Assembly (NCBI RefSeq): GCF_900091465.1
Contig: NZ_FMHV01000002.1
Coordinates: 1,178,001-1,242,000, forward strand
DNA: 64,000 bases
Direction of reading: 5' to 3'
Origin: Micromonospora rhizosphaerae
Lineage (GTDB): Bacteria; Actinomycetota; Actinomycetes; Mycobacteriales; Micromonosporaceae
How positions within the stretch are numbered: the first letter of the stretch is position 1; each line of letters opens with the position of its first letter. The position numbers were made by a program, and so were the translations under genes. Under the pieces are notes generated by a model that saw only the letters and a list, made by a program, of their open reading frames with translations, ran no database searches and was not told the DNA's origin. Positions 55,125 through 64,000 of the stretch are shown in pieces.

Positions 55125-56089
55125 CAGAGCTTCCCCACCGGCTGCTGCGGCACCTTCAGGGCGGCGCCGGGCTGCGGGGTCACCAACTGGGTGGCGACGC
55201 TGGCGCAGACCTTCGCGCCGTACTTCAGCCCGCTGCTTCCCGGGTAGCGCATCATCACCACGAGACTCCACTTGTCGGTCACCGCGAGGCAGTTGACGTG
55301 CCAGTTGCCGTCGTAGTTGAGCCGCGTCCAGCCGTTCTTCATGCCGACCGGGCCCTGGCTGGTGATCGACTCGGGTAGGCCGTCGATGATCCCCCAGCGA
55401 CCCCCGCCCGATCGCTCCTGCTGGTCGTCGACCCTGCCCCGGACCTTGGCCATCTCGTCCAGCACGAACTTGGTCCACTTGGATCCGGCGGCCTTGCCGT
55501 CCGCGACGCAGTCACCGAGCCGGACCGCGTCCTGCGGGGACATTCGGGTGAAGCTCCACCAGCCGATGTAGCCGGGGACTGTGCCGGGCTTGGTGTCGGT
55601 GAGCCCGCAGGTTTTGATCATCCGCTTGATCGAGGCCGCTTTGCCGTCCGCCTCGTAGAGCTTGTTGGCCGAGTCGTCGTTGCTGTCCCGGATCGCGGTG
55701 GTGATCTGCCGCTTCCGCTCCGTGCTCAGCGGCTTGCTGCCGAGCTGCTTCAGGTAGTCCGAGGCGAACCAAATCTTGATCATCGACTCGGTCGAGTTCG
55801 TCTCGGTCATGTTCTCGGCACCGCTGATCTCTCCGGTCGCCCGGTCCATCAGCGCCCAGGAGAAGAACTCGCCCCTGAAGTTCACCGAGACCGGCCCGGC
55901 GGCGAGGGTCGGCGGCGGCGGCGCGGTGGGTGCGGGGGCGGGGGCGGGGACGTTCTCGCCGCCGCCGATGCCGCCGATGCTCGGGAGGCCGTCACCGCCG
56001 GAGAGGCGGGCGTACGCGGCGGGAACCAGCATGCCGCCACCGAGGAGGACCGCCACGACGGCGAGCACCATGGTCACGCGAGGTCGCAT
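55124..56089 (-). CDS. Exported beta-lactamase/DD-peptidase-like protein, paralog 2
   Basis: A 321-residue paralog of the next gene, with a signal or anchor (MVLAVVAVLLGGGMLVPAAYA) and a Pro/Ala linker. SMIK occurs in STESMIKIWFASDYL and KNGW in GMKNGWTRLN, but the middle motif reads DSNDDSAN, that is SND rather than SDN. The four cysteines align with paralog 1 (KTCGL, LGDCVADG, HVNCLAV, AKVCAS). The genes overlap by one base and should be cotranscribed. The pair probably acts outside the membrane on peptidoglycan or on a ligand; activity is unproven. Confidence 0.8.
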   Translation of the reverse strand: MRPRVTMVLAVVAVLLGGGMLVPAAYARLSGGDGLPSIGGIGGGENVPAPAPAPTAPPPPTLAAGPVSVNFRGEFFSWALMDRATGEISGAENMTETNSTESMIKIWFASDYLKQLGSKPLSTERKRQITTAIRDSNDDSANKLYEADGKAASIKRMIKTCGLTDTKPGTVPGYIGWWSFTRMSPQDAVRLGDCVADGKAAGSKWTKFVLDEMAKVRGRVDDQQERSGGGRWGIIDGLPESITSQGPVGMKNGWTRLNYDGNWHVNCLAVTDKWSLVVMMRYPGSSGLKYGAKVCASVATQLVTPQPGAALKVPQQPVGKL

Positions 56090-56458
56090 GAGTGGGTGAA
56101 CTCCAATGTCAGGCCGGGGGGACCGGCTGTTTCCGATTTGGGTCGGCCTGACCGCCGAGGCCGGGGGGATGGCCTGCGTACTGATGGCGATCGTCAGAGG
56201 CCGATCGGCGTGCAGGGGGGAAGTCTACGTCCGGACAGCCGGCACGCCAGAACCTGACGCCTGTCGACTCGCCGTGCAGGCGAGACATTCGACCGGGTTG
56301 CCGTGCTTGGGAGGATTTGTATTCCATGGGTGGCCCAATTCACAGGTTTAGGGCAGGACGCCCCTCCTACTCGAAGCGGTCATCCCGTGACGGAAGGTAT
56401 GCGCGGATTCCTGTTACACCCTCTGGTGTCCTCGGTCGAAAGCTGTAACACTGACCTC
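56090..56458. other. Divergent promoter region before the paa operon
   Basis: A 369-base spacer between paralog 2 and paaA. It contains the inverted words TGTTACA and TGTAACA (56412-56450). The rest, including a G-run near 56205-56222 and an AT-richer part near 56320-56350, shows no coding frame with support. Confidence 0.5.
56412..56450 (+). promoter_or_regulatory. Inverted repeat in the paaA promoter region
   Basis: TGTTACA (56412-56418) and TGTAACA (56444-56450) are perfect 7-base inverted words 25 bases apart, the second nine bases before the paaA ATG. They may bind a TetR-type PaaR-like repressor, none of which is encoded nearby. Confidence 0.4.
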
Positions 56459-57526
56459 ATGTATGGCAACGACTTCGCCGCGCCGGAGGACGCGTCCGGC
56501 GGCGGCCTGCTGGGCGAGGTGGAGGCGGCGGAGACGGCGCTGCGGGAGGCCGCGGCCCGGGCCCGGCGCGGCGGACCGGCCCCGGACGAGGACCTTGAGG
56601 CGTACTTCGCCGACGTGATCGACGCCGATCAGAAGATCGAGCCGCGCGACTGGATGCCGGAGGCGTACCGGAAGACGCTGATCCGGCAGATCGCCCAGCA
56701 CGCGCACTCCGAGATCATCGGCATGCAGCCGGAGGGGAACTGGATCAGCCGCGCGCCCTCGCTCAAGCGGAAGGCGATCCTGCTGGCCAAGGTGCAGGAC
56801 GAGGCCGGCCACGGCCTCTACCTCTACGCCGCCGCCGAGACCCTCGGGGTGAGCCGCGACGAGCTCGTGCAGCTCCTGCTCGACGGGCGGCAGAAGTACA
56901 GCTCGATCTTCAACTACCCGACTCTCACCTGGGCCGACGTGGGCGCGATCGGTTGGCTGGTGGACGGCGCGGCGATCGTCAACCAGGTCCCGCTCTGCCG
57001 CTGCTCCTACGGGCCGTACGCGCGGGCGATGATCCGGGTCTGCAAGGAGGAGTCGTTCCACCAGCGTCAGGGGTACGAGATTCTCTACGCCCTGTCGCAC
57101 GGCACCCCGGCACAGAAGGCGATGGCGCAGGACTCGGTCGACCGCTGGTGGTACCCGTCACTGGCGATGTTCGGGCCGCCGGACGGAGATTCGACCCACT
57201 CCGAGCAGTCCATGGCGTGGAAGATCAAGCGCTTCACCAACGACGAGCTGCGGCAGCGCTTCGTCGACATGTGCGTGCAGCAGGCCGAGATCCTCGGCCT
57301 GACCATCCCGGACCCGGACCTGCGGTGGAACGACGAGCGGCAGTCGTACGACTACACCCAGCCGGACTACGACGAGCTGATGCAGGTGATCAAGGGCAAC
57401 GGGCCGTGCAACCGGCAGCGGATGGAGCACCGCCGCCGCGCCCACGCCGAGGGTGCCTGGGTACGCGAGGCCGCCGCGGCGTACGCCGCCAAGCGGGCGG
57501 AGAAGAAGGAGAAGGTAGCGGCGTGA
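56459..57526 (+). CDS. paaA: Phenylacetyl-CoA 1,2-epoxidase catalytic subunit PaaA
   Basis: A 355-residue diiron monooxygenase subunit that epoxidises the ring of phenylacetyl-CoA. Iron ligands lie in EXXH motifs: [12 protein letters not shown] and [36 protein letters not shown] and [25 protein letters not shown] (landmarks near 67 and 240) fit PaaA closely. ATG 56459 is used; it has no clear Shine-Dalgarno. First gene of paaABCDE. The following thioesterase, isomerase and ring-opening genes (paaG, paaZ and so on) are not in the window. Confidence 0.96.
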   Translation: MYGNDFAAPEDASGGGLLGEVEAAETALREAAARARRGGPAPDEDLEAYFADVIDADQKIEPRDWMPEAYRKTLIRQIAQHAHSEIIGMQPEGNWISRAPSLKRKAILLAKVQDEAGHGLYLYAAAETLGVSRDELVQLLLDGRQKYSSIFNYPTLTWADVGAIGWLVDGAAIVNQVPLCRCSYGPYARAMIRVCKEESFHQRQGYEILYALSHGTPAQKAMAQDSVDRWWYPSLAMFGPPDGDSTHSEQSMAWKIKRFTNDELRQRFVDMCVQQAEILGLTIPDPDLRWNDERQSYDYTQPDYDELMQVIKGNGPCNRQRMEHRRRAHAEGAWVREAAAAYAAKRAEKKEKVAA

Positions 57527-57546
57527 GCGAGCGCAGCGAGCGAACC
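57526..57546 (+). repeat. Short GCGAGC-rich linker element between paaA and paaB
   Basis: Directly at the paaA stop, TGAGCGAGCGCAGCGAGCG then AACC fills the gap to the paaB ribosome site. A related, longer form begins at the paaC stop (58563). The other two junctions of the operon overlap. Confidence 0.5.
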
Positions 57547-57558
57547 GGTGAGGTCAGC

Positions 57559-57839
57559 ATGAGTGAACCTTCGCCTCTGTGGGAGGTCTTCGTGCGGGCC
57601 CGGCGCGGGTTGTCGCACACCCACGTCGGCAGCCTGCACGCGCCCGACGCCGAGCTGGCGCTGCGCAACGCCCGGGACCTCTACACCCGCCGCCAGGAGG
57701 GCGTCTCCATCTGGGTGGTGCCGGCGAGCGCGATCACCGCGTCCAGCCCGGACGAGAAGGACGCCTTCTTCGACCCGGCGGCGGACAAGGTCTACCGCCA
57801 CCCCACCTTCTACCAGGTGCCGGACGGGGTGGCCCACCT

Positions 57840-57843
<4 letters not shown>
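57559..57843 (+). CDS. paaB: Phenylacetyl-CoA epoxidase subunit PaaB
   Basis: A 94-residue small subunit with the family phrase LWEVFVRARRGLSHTHVGSLHA, then ALRNARDLYTRRQEGVSIWVVPASAI. It bridges PaaAC heterodimers in the epoxidase. ATG 57559 is preceded by GGTGAGG. Its stop overlaps paaC (GTGA at 57840). Confidence 0.94.
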
Positions 57844-58562
<719 letters not shown>

Positions 58563-58565
<3 letters not shown>

Positions 58566-58612
58566 GCGCGAGGAGTGCAGCGAAGCGGAGCCCCGTAGTC
58601 GCGAACGAAAGG
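58563..58612 (+). repeat. Linker element between paaC and paaD, related to the paaA-paaB linker
   Basis: The sequence begins at the paaC stop with TGAGCGCGAGGAGTGCAGCG and ends with GTCGCGAACG near 58605, sharing TGAGCG, GCAGCGA and CGAAC in order with the element at 57526. It precedes the GAAAGG ribosome site of paaD. Confidence 0.5.
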
Positions 58613-58620
58613 TGGCACTG

Positions 58621-59097
58621 GTGAGCACGCCCAGGGAGGCCGTGGCGGCGGTGGTGGACCCGGAGATCCGGGTCATCACCATCGACGAGCTGGGCATCCT
58701 GCGGGCGGTCGACGAGGATCCGGCCACCGGCCGGGTCGTCGTGACCATCACCCCCACCTACACCGGCTGCCCGGCGATGGACGTGATCCGCGCCGACATC
58801 CGCCGGGCCCTCGCCGCCGCCGGCCACCGGGACGCCGAGATCCGCACGGTCTACAGCCCGGCCTGGAGCACCGACTGGATCTCCGACAGCGGGCGGGCGA
58901 AGCTGGCCGCCGCCGGCATCGCCCCGCCCGCACCGGTACGGGCCGGCAGCGTCGTGCCGCTCACCCTCGCCGTCCGCTGCCCGCGCTGCGGCTCGCCGGA
59001 GACCGAGCAGGTCAGCCGCTTCGGCTCCACCGCGTGCAAGGCGCTCTGGCGCTGCCGCTCCTGCCAGGAACCGTTCGACCATGTGAAGGCGCTGTGA
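58621..59097 (+). CDS. paaD: PaaD-like Fe-S/Zn maturation protein for the epoxidase
   Basis: A 158-residue MIP18/DUF59-type protein. The N-terminal part has VDPEIRVITIDELGILRAV and TPTYTGCPAMDVIRADI, with the conserved cysteine; the C-terminal zinc ribbon is VRCPRCGSPETEQVSRFG and CRSCQEPFDHVKAL. It is thought to insert the cluster or iron into the Paa monooxygenase. GTG 58621 lies eight bases after AAAGG and is preferred to GTG 58612. Overlaps paaE by four bases. Confidence 0.93.
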   Translation: MSTPREAVAAVVDPEIRVITIDELGILRAVDEDPATGRVVVTITPTYTGCPAMDVIRADIRRALAAAGHRDAEIRTVYSPAWSTDWISDSGRAKLAAAGIAPPAPVRAGSVVPLTLAVRCPRCGSPETEQVSRFGSTACKALWRCRSCQEPFDHVKAL

Positions 59098-60203
59098 CTG
59101 TCACCATCACCCGACCGGTCCGTCGCCGGCCGGCCTTCCACCCGCTGCCCGTCGCCGCCGTCGACCGGCTCACCGACGACGCCGTGGCGATCACCTTCGC
59201 CGTGCCGGAGGAGCTGCGGGAGACCTTCGCGTTCCGCGCCGGTCAGCACCTGACCGTGCGCCGCACCGCGGAGGACGGGGAGGACGTGCGGCGGTCGTAC
59301 TCGATCTGCTCGACCCCGGACGACCTGGCCCGGCACGGTCGGCTGCGGATCGGGGTGCGGGAGATCCCCGGCGGCGCCTTCTCCGCGTTCGCCTGCGGGG
59401 CGCTGCGCGGCGGCGACACCGTCGAGGTGCTGCCCCCGCTCGGCCACTTCACCACGGCGTTCGACCCGGCCCGGGTCCGCCACTACGGCGCGGTGGTCGC
59501 CGGCTCCGGCATCACTCCGGTGCTCGCGCTGGTGGCGACCGCGCTCGCCGTCGAGCCGGCCAGCACCTTAACCCTGGTGTACGGCAACCGCACGGCCAAC
59601 ACGGTGATGTTCGCCGAGGAGCTGGCCGACTTGAAGGACCGCTACCCGACCCGGCTGCACCTGGTGCACGTGCTCTCCCGGGAGCAGGGCGAGTCGCCGC
59701 TGCTCTCCGGGCGGATCGACGCCGACCGGCTGGGCCGGCTGCTGGACACCATCGTGCCCGGGGACGCCATCGAGGAGTGGTTCCTCTGCGGCCCGTACGG
59801 GATGGTGGTGGACGCCAAGGCGGTGCTGACCGCGCGGGGCCTGCCGGAGTCGGCGGTGCACACCGAGCTGTTCCACGTCGACGCGCCGCCGGAGCCGCCG
59901 CGCCGCCCGGCCGACGAGCCCGGCGCCGGCGCCGAGGTGACGATCGTGCTGGACGGCCGCTCGTCGAGCTTCACCATGGGCCGGGACGAGCGGGTGCTGG
60001 ACGCGGCGCTCAAGGTCCGCGGCGAGCTGCCGTACGCCTGCAAGGGCGGCGTCTGCTCGACCTGCAAGGCAAAGGTCGTGGCGGGTGAGGTGACGATGGC
60101 CCGCAACTACGCCCTGGAGCCCGACGAGGTGGCGGCCGGCTACGTCCTCACCTGCCAGTCCAGCCCGACCACTGACACCCTCACGGTCGACTACGACGCC
60201 TGA
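59094..60203 (+). CDS. paaE: Phenylacetyl-CoA epoxidase reductase PaaE
   Basis: A 369-residue reductase passing electrons from NADPH to PaaA. It has an FAD domain (RRSYSICSTPDD), an NAD(P) domain (VVAGSGITPVLAL, CGPYGMVVDAK) and a C-terminal plant-type 2Fe-2S ferredoxin domain with cysteines in YACKGGVCSTCKAKV and YVLTCQSSP. GTG 59094 overlaps the paaD stop (GTGA). The gene ends the operon; a family B palindromic repeat begins 18 bases downstream. Confidence 0.95.
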   Translation: MTVTITRPVRRRPAFHPLPVAAVDRLTDDAVAITFAVPEELRETFAFRAGQHLTVRRTAEDGEDVRRSYSICSTPDDLARHGRLRIGVREIPGGAFSAFACGALRGGDTVEVLPPLGHFTTAFDPARVRHYGAVVAGSGITPVLALVATALAVEPASTLTLVYGNRTANTVMFAEELADLKDRYPTRLHLVHVLSREQGESPLLSGRIDADRLGRLLDTIVPGDAIEEWFLCGPYGMVVDAKAVLTARGLPESAVHTELFHVDAPPEPPRRPADEPGAGAEVTIVLDGRSSSFTMGRDERVLDAALKVRGELPYACKGGVCSTCKAKVVAGEVTMARNYALEPDEVAAGYVLTCQSSPTTDTLTVDYDA

Positions 60204-60220
60204 CGCCCACCGCCTCTTCC

Positions 60221-60293
60221 CGCGATCTTGCAGTTACGGCCCCGACTTATGCCGCTATCCGGACGAATGCCTGGCCGAAAGTGCAAGATCGCG
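60221..60293. repeat. Dispersed palindromic repeat, family B copy 2 (putative terminator)
   Basis: Arms 60221-60241 and 60273-60293 pair at 19 of 21 positions (right arm complement CGCGATCTTGCACTTTCGGCC). The loop begins CCGAC, as in copy 1 at 46288. It separates the paa operon from mqnC, so it may end paa transcription ahead of a codirectional gene. Confidence 0.8.
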
Positions 60294-60370
60294 GAGAGCG
60301 GGGCGTGGGATGGGCGACAGGGGTGGGCACTGTGGGGGCGGGTTCTTGGGGGCAACGTAGGCTCGGGGGC

Positions 60371-61561
60371 GTGACGGTGAGCCGGGAGATCGACGACATC
60401 CTGCAGCGCGGCGCGGACGGCGGGCGGATCACGCCCGAGGAGGCCCTGCTGCTCTACACCGAGGCGCCCTTCCACGCGCTGGGCGAGGCGGCGGACGCGG
60501 TGCGCCGGCGGCGCTACCCGGACAACGTCGTCACGTACCTGATCGACCGCAACATCAACTACACCAACGTCTGCGTGACGGCGTGCAAGTTCTGCGCCTT
60601 CTACCGGGCGCCGAAGCACCGCGAGGGCTGGACCCACTCGACCGAGGAGATCCTGCGCCGCTGCGGCGAGGCGGTCGAGCTGGGCGCCACCCAGGTCATG
60701 CTCCAGGGCGGCCACCACCCGGACTACGGCGTCGAGTACTACGAGGAGCTCTTCTCCTCGGTCAAGCAGGCGTACCCGCAGCTCGCCATCCACTCGATCG
60801 GGCCGAGCGAGATCCTGCACATGGCCAAGGTCTCCGGCGTCAGCCTGGACGAGGCCATCGCCCGGATCAAGGCGGCCGGGCTGGACTCGATCGCCGGCGC
60901 CGGTGCCGAGATGCTGCCGGACCGGCCCCGCAAGGCGATCGCCCCGCTCAAGGAGTCCGGCGCGCGCTGGCTGGAGGTCATGGAGCTGGCCCACCGGCAG
61001 GGCATCGAGTCGACCGCGACGATGATGATGGGCACCGGCGAGACCAACGCCGAGCGGATCGAGCACCTGCGGATGATCCGCGACGTGCAGGACCGTACGC
61101 AGGGCTTCCGGGCGTTCATCCCGTGGACGTACCAGCCGGAGAACAACCACCTCAAGGGCCGCACCCAGGCCACCACGCTGGAATACCTGCGGCTGATCGC
61201 GGTGGCCCGGCTCTTCTTCGAGGCCGTCCCGCACCTCCAGGCGTCCTGGCTGACCACCGGCAAGGACGTCGGCCAGCTGGCGCTCCACATGGGCGTGGAC
61301 GACCTCGGCTCGATCATGCTGGAGGAGAACGTCATCTCCTCGGCGGGCGCCCGGCACCGCTCCAACCTGCACGAGCTGATCGGGATGATCCGTTCCGCCG
61401 ACCGGATCCCGGCACAGCGGGACACCCTCTACAACCGGCTCGCCGTGCACTGGACGCCGGCCGACGATCCGAGCGATGACCGGGTGGTCTCCCACTTCTC
61501 CTCGATCGCCCTGCCGGGCGGGGGCGCCGGTAAATCCCTGCCGCTCGTCGAGGTCAACTGA
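60371..61561 (+). CDS. mqnC: Cyclic dehypoxanthinyl futalosine synthase (radical SAM)
   Basis: A 396-residue radical SAM enzyme that cyclises dehypoxanthinyl futalosine in menaquinone synthesis. The cluster motif is CVTACKFC (Cys68, Cys72, Cys75). VMLQGGHHPDYGVEYYEELF and FRAFIPWTYQPENNHLKG mark MqnC as distinct from MqnE. GTG 60371 is the likely start, with GTG 60377 possible; no strong Shine-Dalgarno is present. The gene lies alone between two hairpin elements, in the same direction as the paa operon. Confidence 0.96.
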   Translation: MTVSREIDDILQRGADGGRITPEEALLLYTEAPFHALGEAADAVRRRRYPDNVVTYLIDRNINYTNVCVTACKFCAFYRAPKHREGWTHSTEEILRRCGEAVELGATQVMLQGGHHPDYGVEYYEELFSSVKQAYPQLAIHSIGPSEILHMAKVSGVSLDEAIARIKAAGLDSIAGAGAEMLPDRPRKAIAPLKESGARWLEVMELAHRQGIESTATMMMGTGETNAERIEHLRMIRDVQDRTQGFRAFIPWTYQPENNHLKGRTQATTLEYLRLIAVARLFFEAVPHLQASWLTTGKDVGQLALHMGVDDLGSIMLEENVISSAGARHRSNLHELIGMIRSADRIPAQRDTLYNRLAVHWTPADDPSDDRVVSHFSSIALPGGGAGKSLPLVEVN

Positions 61562-61634
61562 CCGCGTCCGCCCACATTCGGCGACGCCCCTTCCGCACAC
61601 TCGGTGATCGTCCCGTTTCGATGGGATGATCCGC

Positions 61635-61684
61635 CGAACGGCCAGCGGTTGCCCGCCAATGGGTGGGTTCTTCCAGGCCGTTCG
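61635..61684. terminator. Inverted repeat downstream of mqnC
   Basis: CGAACGGCC (61635-61643) and GGCCGTTCG (61676-61684) are perfect 9-base arms around a 32-base centre, 74 bases after the mqnC stop. The rest of the 293-base spacer to the LPXTG gene holds an AT-richer stretch (61733-61755) that could be its promoter; no gene was seen. Confidence 0.45.
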
Positions 61685-61854
61685 CGGGAGGGTTCACTGG
61701 GTAGTCCGCAGCAAGACCCATCAATCCGGACAATCCTTAAGTGACTCTTAGCCGTGCAGATGATGAAGGTCTGGCGTGGGGGGTGGCGGGGGTGATGGCG
61801 GACCGCTAACGTGCCGCCTCGAACCTTTCCCTTCACCCCACGGGGGCTCCTTCC

Positions 61855-63072
61855 ATGATCTTCCGTAACCGTCCACTGGTGCGGCTTGGCGCCGCCGCGC
61901 TGCTGGCCTCCGGTGCGTTCACCGCCCTCGGCGCGCCCGCCCAGGCCGCGGGCACCGAGACGGACCTCTCGCTCGACGTGGTGGGCACCCGGGTCGCCGA
62001 TGGCGCGCAGGGCAAGCTCGCGTTCGTCAAGGTGACGAACAAGGGTGCGAACACCCCGTCCGAGCTGGCCGTCCGCGCCGATGTCTCCAAGCTCGACTGG
62101 ACCAAGGTCGCCGCGTTCCCGGGCGTCGAGGACGGCTGCGACCTCGAGGGCACCGAGGAGAAGCCGACCGCCTTCGTCTGCCACGCCACCACCGCGGGCC
62201 TGCCCGGCCCGGGTGAGACCACCGACCTGCCGATCGTGCTCATCAAGCTGGTCGAGTCCCTGGACGCGCCGTACAGCGCCCCGGTGACCTTCACGATCAT
62301 CTCCGCCGATGACACCAACGAGGACAACAACACCAAGTCGGCCACTGTCGAGTTCACCAAGGAGAGCGGTGCCGACCTGACCGTGCTGGCCGACGACGTG
62401 AAGAACGCCGTCACGGTCACGAACGGTGGCTTCAAGCTCGCCGGCGACCTGCACGCGGGCGACACCGCCGCGCTCATCTACACCGCCTGGAACCAGGGCG
62501 ACGTGGCCACCGCCGGCCTCAAGATCTCGGTCAAGCTGCCCAAGGGCGTGACCTTCACCGAGACCGAGGAGGACTGCGAGTACAACGCGGACAAGACCTC
62601 GCTCGTCTGCACGTACGCCAACGCGCCGTTCGTCCCGTGGCTTCAGGACAAGGAGGACGGTGACAACGTCACCTCCGGCGGCCGCTTCTACCACCTGCTT
62701 TCGGTGGGCGAGGACGTCAAGGCGGGCGCGCTGACCGGCGGCACCGTCTCGGTCGAGCCGATCATGCCGGCCCCGGGCGCCGCCCCGCAGGCCGCGGAGG
62801 TCAAGAATCTGCCCGACAACATGACGCCGGTCCGGGTTGACGACCTCGACGCCAGCGACAACACCGACGGTTACGCTGTCGTCGTGGCCGCGCAGGGCGG
62901 CTCCGGCGGTGGCGAGGGCGACGAGGGTGGCCTGCCGTTGACCGGCGCGAAGGCCGGTCTGATCGGCGGCATCGGCGCCGCTGTCGTGGCCGCGGGCGGC
63001 GCGATGTTCCTGGTCGCCCGCCGGCGCCGGGTGGTTCTGGTGACCCCGGGCGACGAGAAGCCGACCGCCTGA
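61855..63072 (+). CDS. LPXTG cell-wall-anchored surface protein
   Basis: A 405-residue surface protein. The signal peptide (LGAAALLASGAFTALGAPAQA, cleaved near 32) is followed by two DUF11/Ig-like regions (FVKVTNKGANTPSELAVRAD; AALIYTAWNQGDVATAGLKI). A Gly-rich spacer leads to the sortase signal LPLTG (360-364), the hydrophobic helix LIGGIGAAVVAAGGAMFLVA and RRRR. A class E or similar sortase should attach it to peptidoglycan; no sortase gene is in the window. The ligand is unknown. Sequence style resembles the secreted protein at 19461-20816. A strong terminator follows. Confidence 0.88.
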   Translation: MIFRNRPLVRLGAAALLASGAFTALGAPAQAAGTETDLSLDVVGTRVADGAQGKLAFVKVTNKGANTPSELAVRADVSKLDWTKVAAFPGVEDGCDLEGTEEKPTAFVCHATTAGLPGPGETTDLPIVLIKLVESLDAPYSAPVTFTIISADDTNEDNNTKSATVEFTKESGADLTVLADDVKNAVTVTNGGFKLAGDLHAGDTAALIYTAWNQGDVATAGLKISVKLPKGVTFTETEEDCEYNADKTSLVCTYANAPFVPWLQDKEDGDNVTSGGRFYHLLSVGEDVKAGALTGGTVSVEPIMPAPGAAPQAAEVKNLPDNMTPVRVDDLDASDNTDGYAVVVAAQGGSGGGEGDEGGLPLTGAKAGLIGGIGAAVVAAGGAMFLVARRRRVVLVTPGDEKPTA

Positions 63073-63118
63073 CGGTCGTCCTCCATCGGCCCGCGAGGGC
63101 CGTTCACATAACGCACGG

Positions 63119-63156
63119 CAGCGGGGGCGGGATGGATGACCATCCCGCCCCCGCTG
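63119..63156. terminator. 17-base-stem terminator after the LPXTG gene
   Basis: CAGCGGGGGCGGGATGG (63119-63135) pairs perfectly with 63140-63156 over an ATGA tetraloop, 46 bases past the stop, followed by TCCTCCG. It isolates the LPXTG gene from menG. Confidence 0.88.
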
Positions 63157-63297
63157 TCCTCCGTCCTCGCCGGACGGACGGATTCAGCCAGTCGAGCCGG
63201 ACCGGGTTCGCAACGGCGGGGTGGGCCACCACCCCGCCCTTGCGCGTGGACGGCACCCGTCGGCCGCCGCGCGGAGGCGGGCTGGCAGAGTGGAGGG

Positions 63298-64000
63298 GTG
63301 AGCCGTACCCCCCAGGGCCAGCGCGCCAGCCTGGACAAGCAGCCGCACGAGGTCGCCGCGATGTTCGATGGCGTGGCGGCCCGCTACGACCTGACCAACA
63401 CCGTCCTCTCCTTCGGGCAGGACCGGTCCTGGCGGCGGGCGACCCGGGCCGCGCTCGACCTGCGCCCGGGCGAGCGGGTGCTCGACGTGGGCGCGGGCAC
63501 CGGCGTCTCGACCGAGGAGCTGGCCCACTCCGGGGCGTACGCGGTCGGCGCCGACCTGTCGCTGGGCATGCTGCACGCCGGCAAGCGGACCCGTCCGCAG
63601 GTGCCGCTGCTGGCCGGTGACGCGCTTCGGCTGCCCTTCCCCGACGGCGTCTTCGACGCGGTGACCATCTCCTTCGCGTTGCGCAACGTCAACGACACCG
63701 ACGCCGCGCTGCGCGAGCTGGCCCGGGTCACCAGGCCCGGTGGCCGGCTGGTGGTCTGCGAGTTCAGCACCCCGGTCAACCCCGCCTTCCGCACGGTCTA
63801 CCTGTCGTACCTGATGCGGTCCCTGCCGGCGGTGGCGCGGGCCGTCTCCAGCAACCCCGACGCGTACGTCTACCTGGCCGAGTCGATCCGGGCCTGGCCC
63901 GACCAGGCGGCCCTCGCCGAGCGGATCGGCGCGGCCGGCTGGGGTCGGGTCGCCTGGCGCAACCTCACCGGCGGGATCGTCGCGCTGCATCGGGGAATCC
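63298..64000 (+). CDS. menG: Demethylmenaquinone methyltransferase, 3' end cut by window
   Basis: A UbiE/MenG methyltransferase open from GTG 63298 to the window edge (234 codons). It adds the last methyl group to the naphthoquinone ring. [36 protein letters not shown] (SAM-binding motif I), [14 protein letters not shown] and [15 protein letters not shown] are the UbiE/COQ5 signatures. The last visible residues, [12 protein letters not shown], are near the usual C-terminus, so only a few codons are missing. GGAGGG lies directly before the GTG, an unusually close spacing; no in-frame alternative downstream fits better. Confidence 0.93.
   Translation, partial: MSRTPQGQRASLDKQPHEVAAMFDGVAARYDLTNTVLSFGQDRSWRRATRAALDLRPGERVLDVGAGTGVSTEELAHSGAYAVGADLSLGMLHAGKRTRPQVPLLAGDALRLPFPDGVFDAVTISFALRNVNDTDAALRELARVTRPGGRLVVCEFSTPVNPAFRTVYLSYLMRSLPAVARAVSSNPDAYVYLAESIRAWPDQAALAERIGAAGWGRVAWRNLTGGIVALHRGI

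Overview
The window is about 73% GC and uses GTG/ATG starts, overlapping stop/start junctions and strong GGAGG ribosome sites. Its gene content is that of a high-GC actinobacterium: a BldC-type regulator, the hemL/cytochrome c assembly block also known from mycobacteria, HelR, Cds1, and the futalosine route to menaquinone. A member of the Micromonosporaceae, Micromonospora-like, is the best guess. This rests on gene content and style, not on a database match. No tRNA, rRNA, CRISPR array, phage or insertion sequence was seen.

Layout. 1-13.2 kb: the start of an oligopeptidase B gene (cut by the window edge); a FAD-linked oxidase whose start lies in a LexA-box-like sequence; a signalling island (PP2C phosphatase divergent from a 1455-residue poly-HAMP hybrid histidine kinase and its overlapping response regulator); a GbsR-type regulator divergent from an ABC exporter; and a STAS anti-anti-sigma factor. 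13.3-19.4 kb: six tightly coupled genes, hemL, a histidine phosphatase, resA, ccdA, resB and ccsB, linking haem synthesis to system II cytochrome c assembly. 19.4-25.5 kb: a secreted protein, an orphan AAA ATPase with a PD-(D/E)XK-like C-terminal domain under a palindromic operator, a sigma/anti-sigma pair, and a MarR/AhpD divergon.

25.6-33.7 kb: UbiD-like, UbiA-like and UbiX-like menaquinone genes, with a class I terpene synthase between the last two on the other strand; then bldC, an Lrp/AsnC regulator, an SDR, cysteine desulfhydrase and a glycolipid-binding-domain protein. 33.7-43 kb: a DEAD-box helicase with an RG-rich repetitive tail, a proline-rich membrane protein, an NlpC/P60 endopeptidase, mqnE, three small membrane proteins and a secreted C39-type peptidase. 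43-46.3 kb: a cobalamin riboswitch followed by btuF, btuC and btuD. 46.3-56.1 kb: a VOC protein, a YCF48-like secreted protein, HelR with a repeat insertion, a nitrilase remnant, an ArsR/MFS pair with a striking inverted repeat, mqnA, and two tandem serine-hydrolase-like paralogs. 56.4-64 kb: paaABCDE (phenylacetyl-CoA epoxidase), mqnC, an LPXTG surface protein and menG (cut by the right edge).

How it fits together. Seven enzymes of menaquinone synthesis (MqnA, MqnE, MqnC, UbiD-like, UbiA-like, UbiX-like, MenG) are spread over 38 kb; MqnB and MqnD are not here. They share the window with haem synthesis and cytochrome c assembly, so much of it serves the respiratory chain. The most interesting non-coding signals are two families of dispersed palindromic repeats at gene ends, one with a compensatory stem change, and several perfect inverted repeats that look like local operators.
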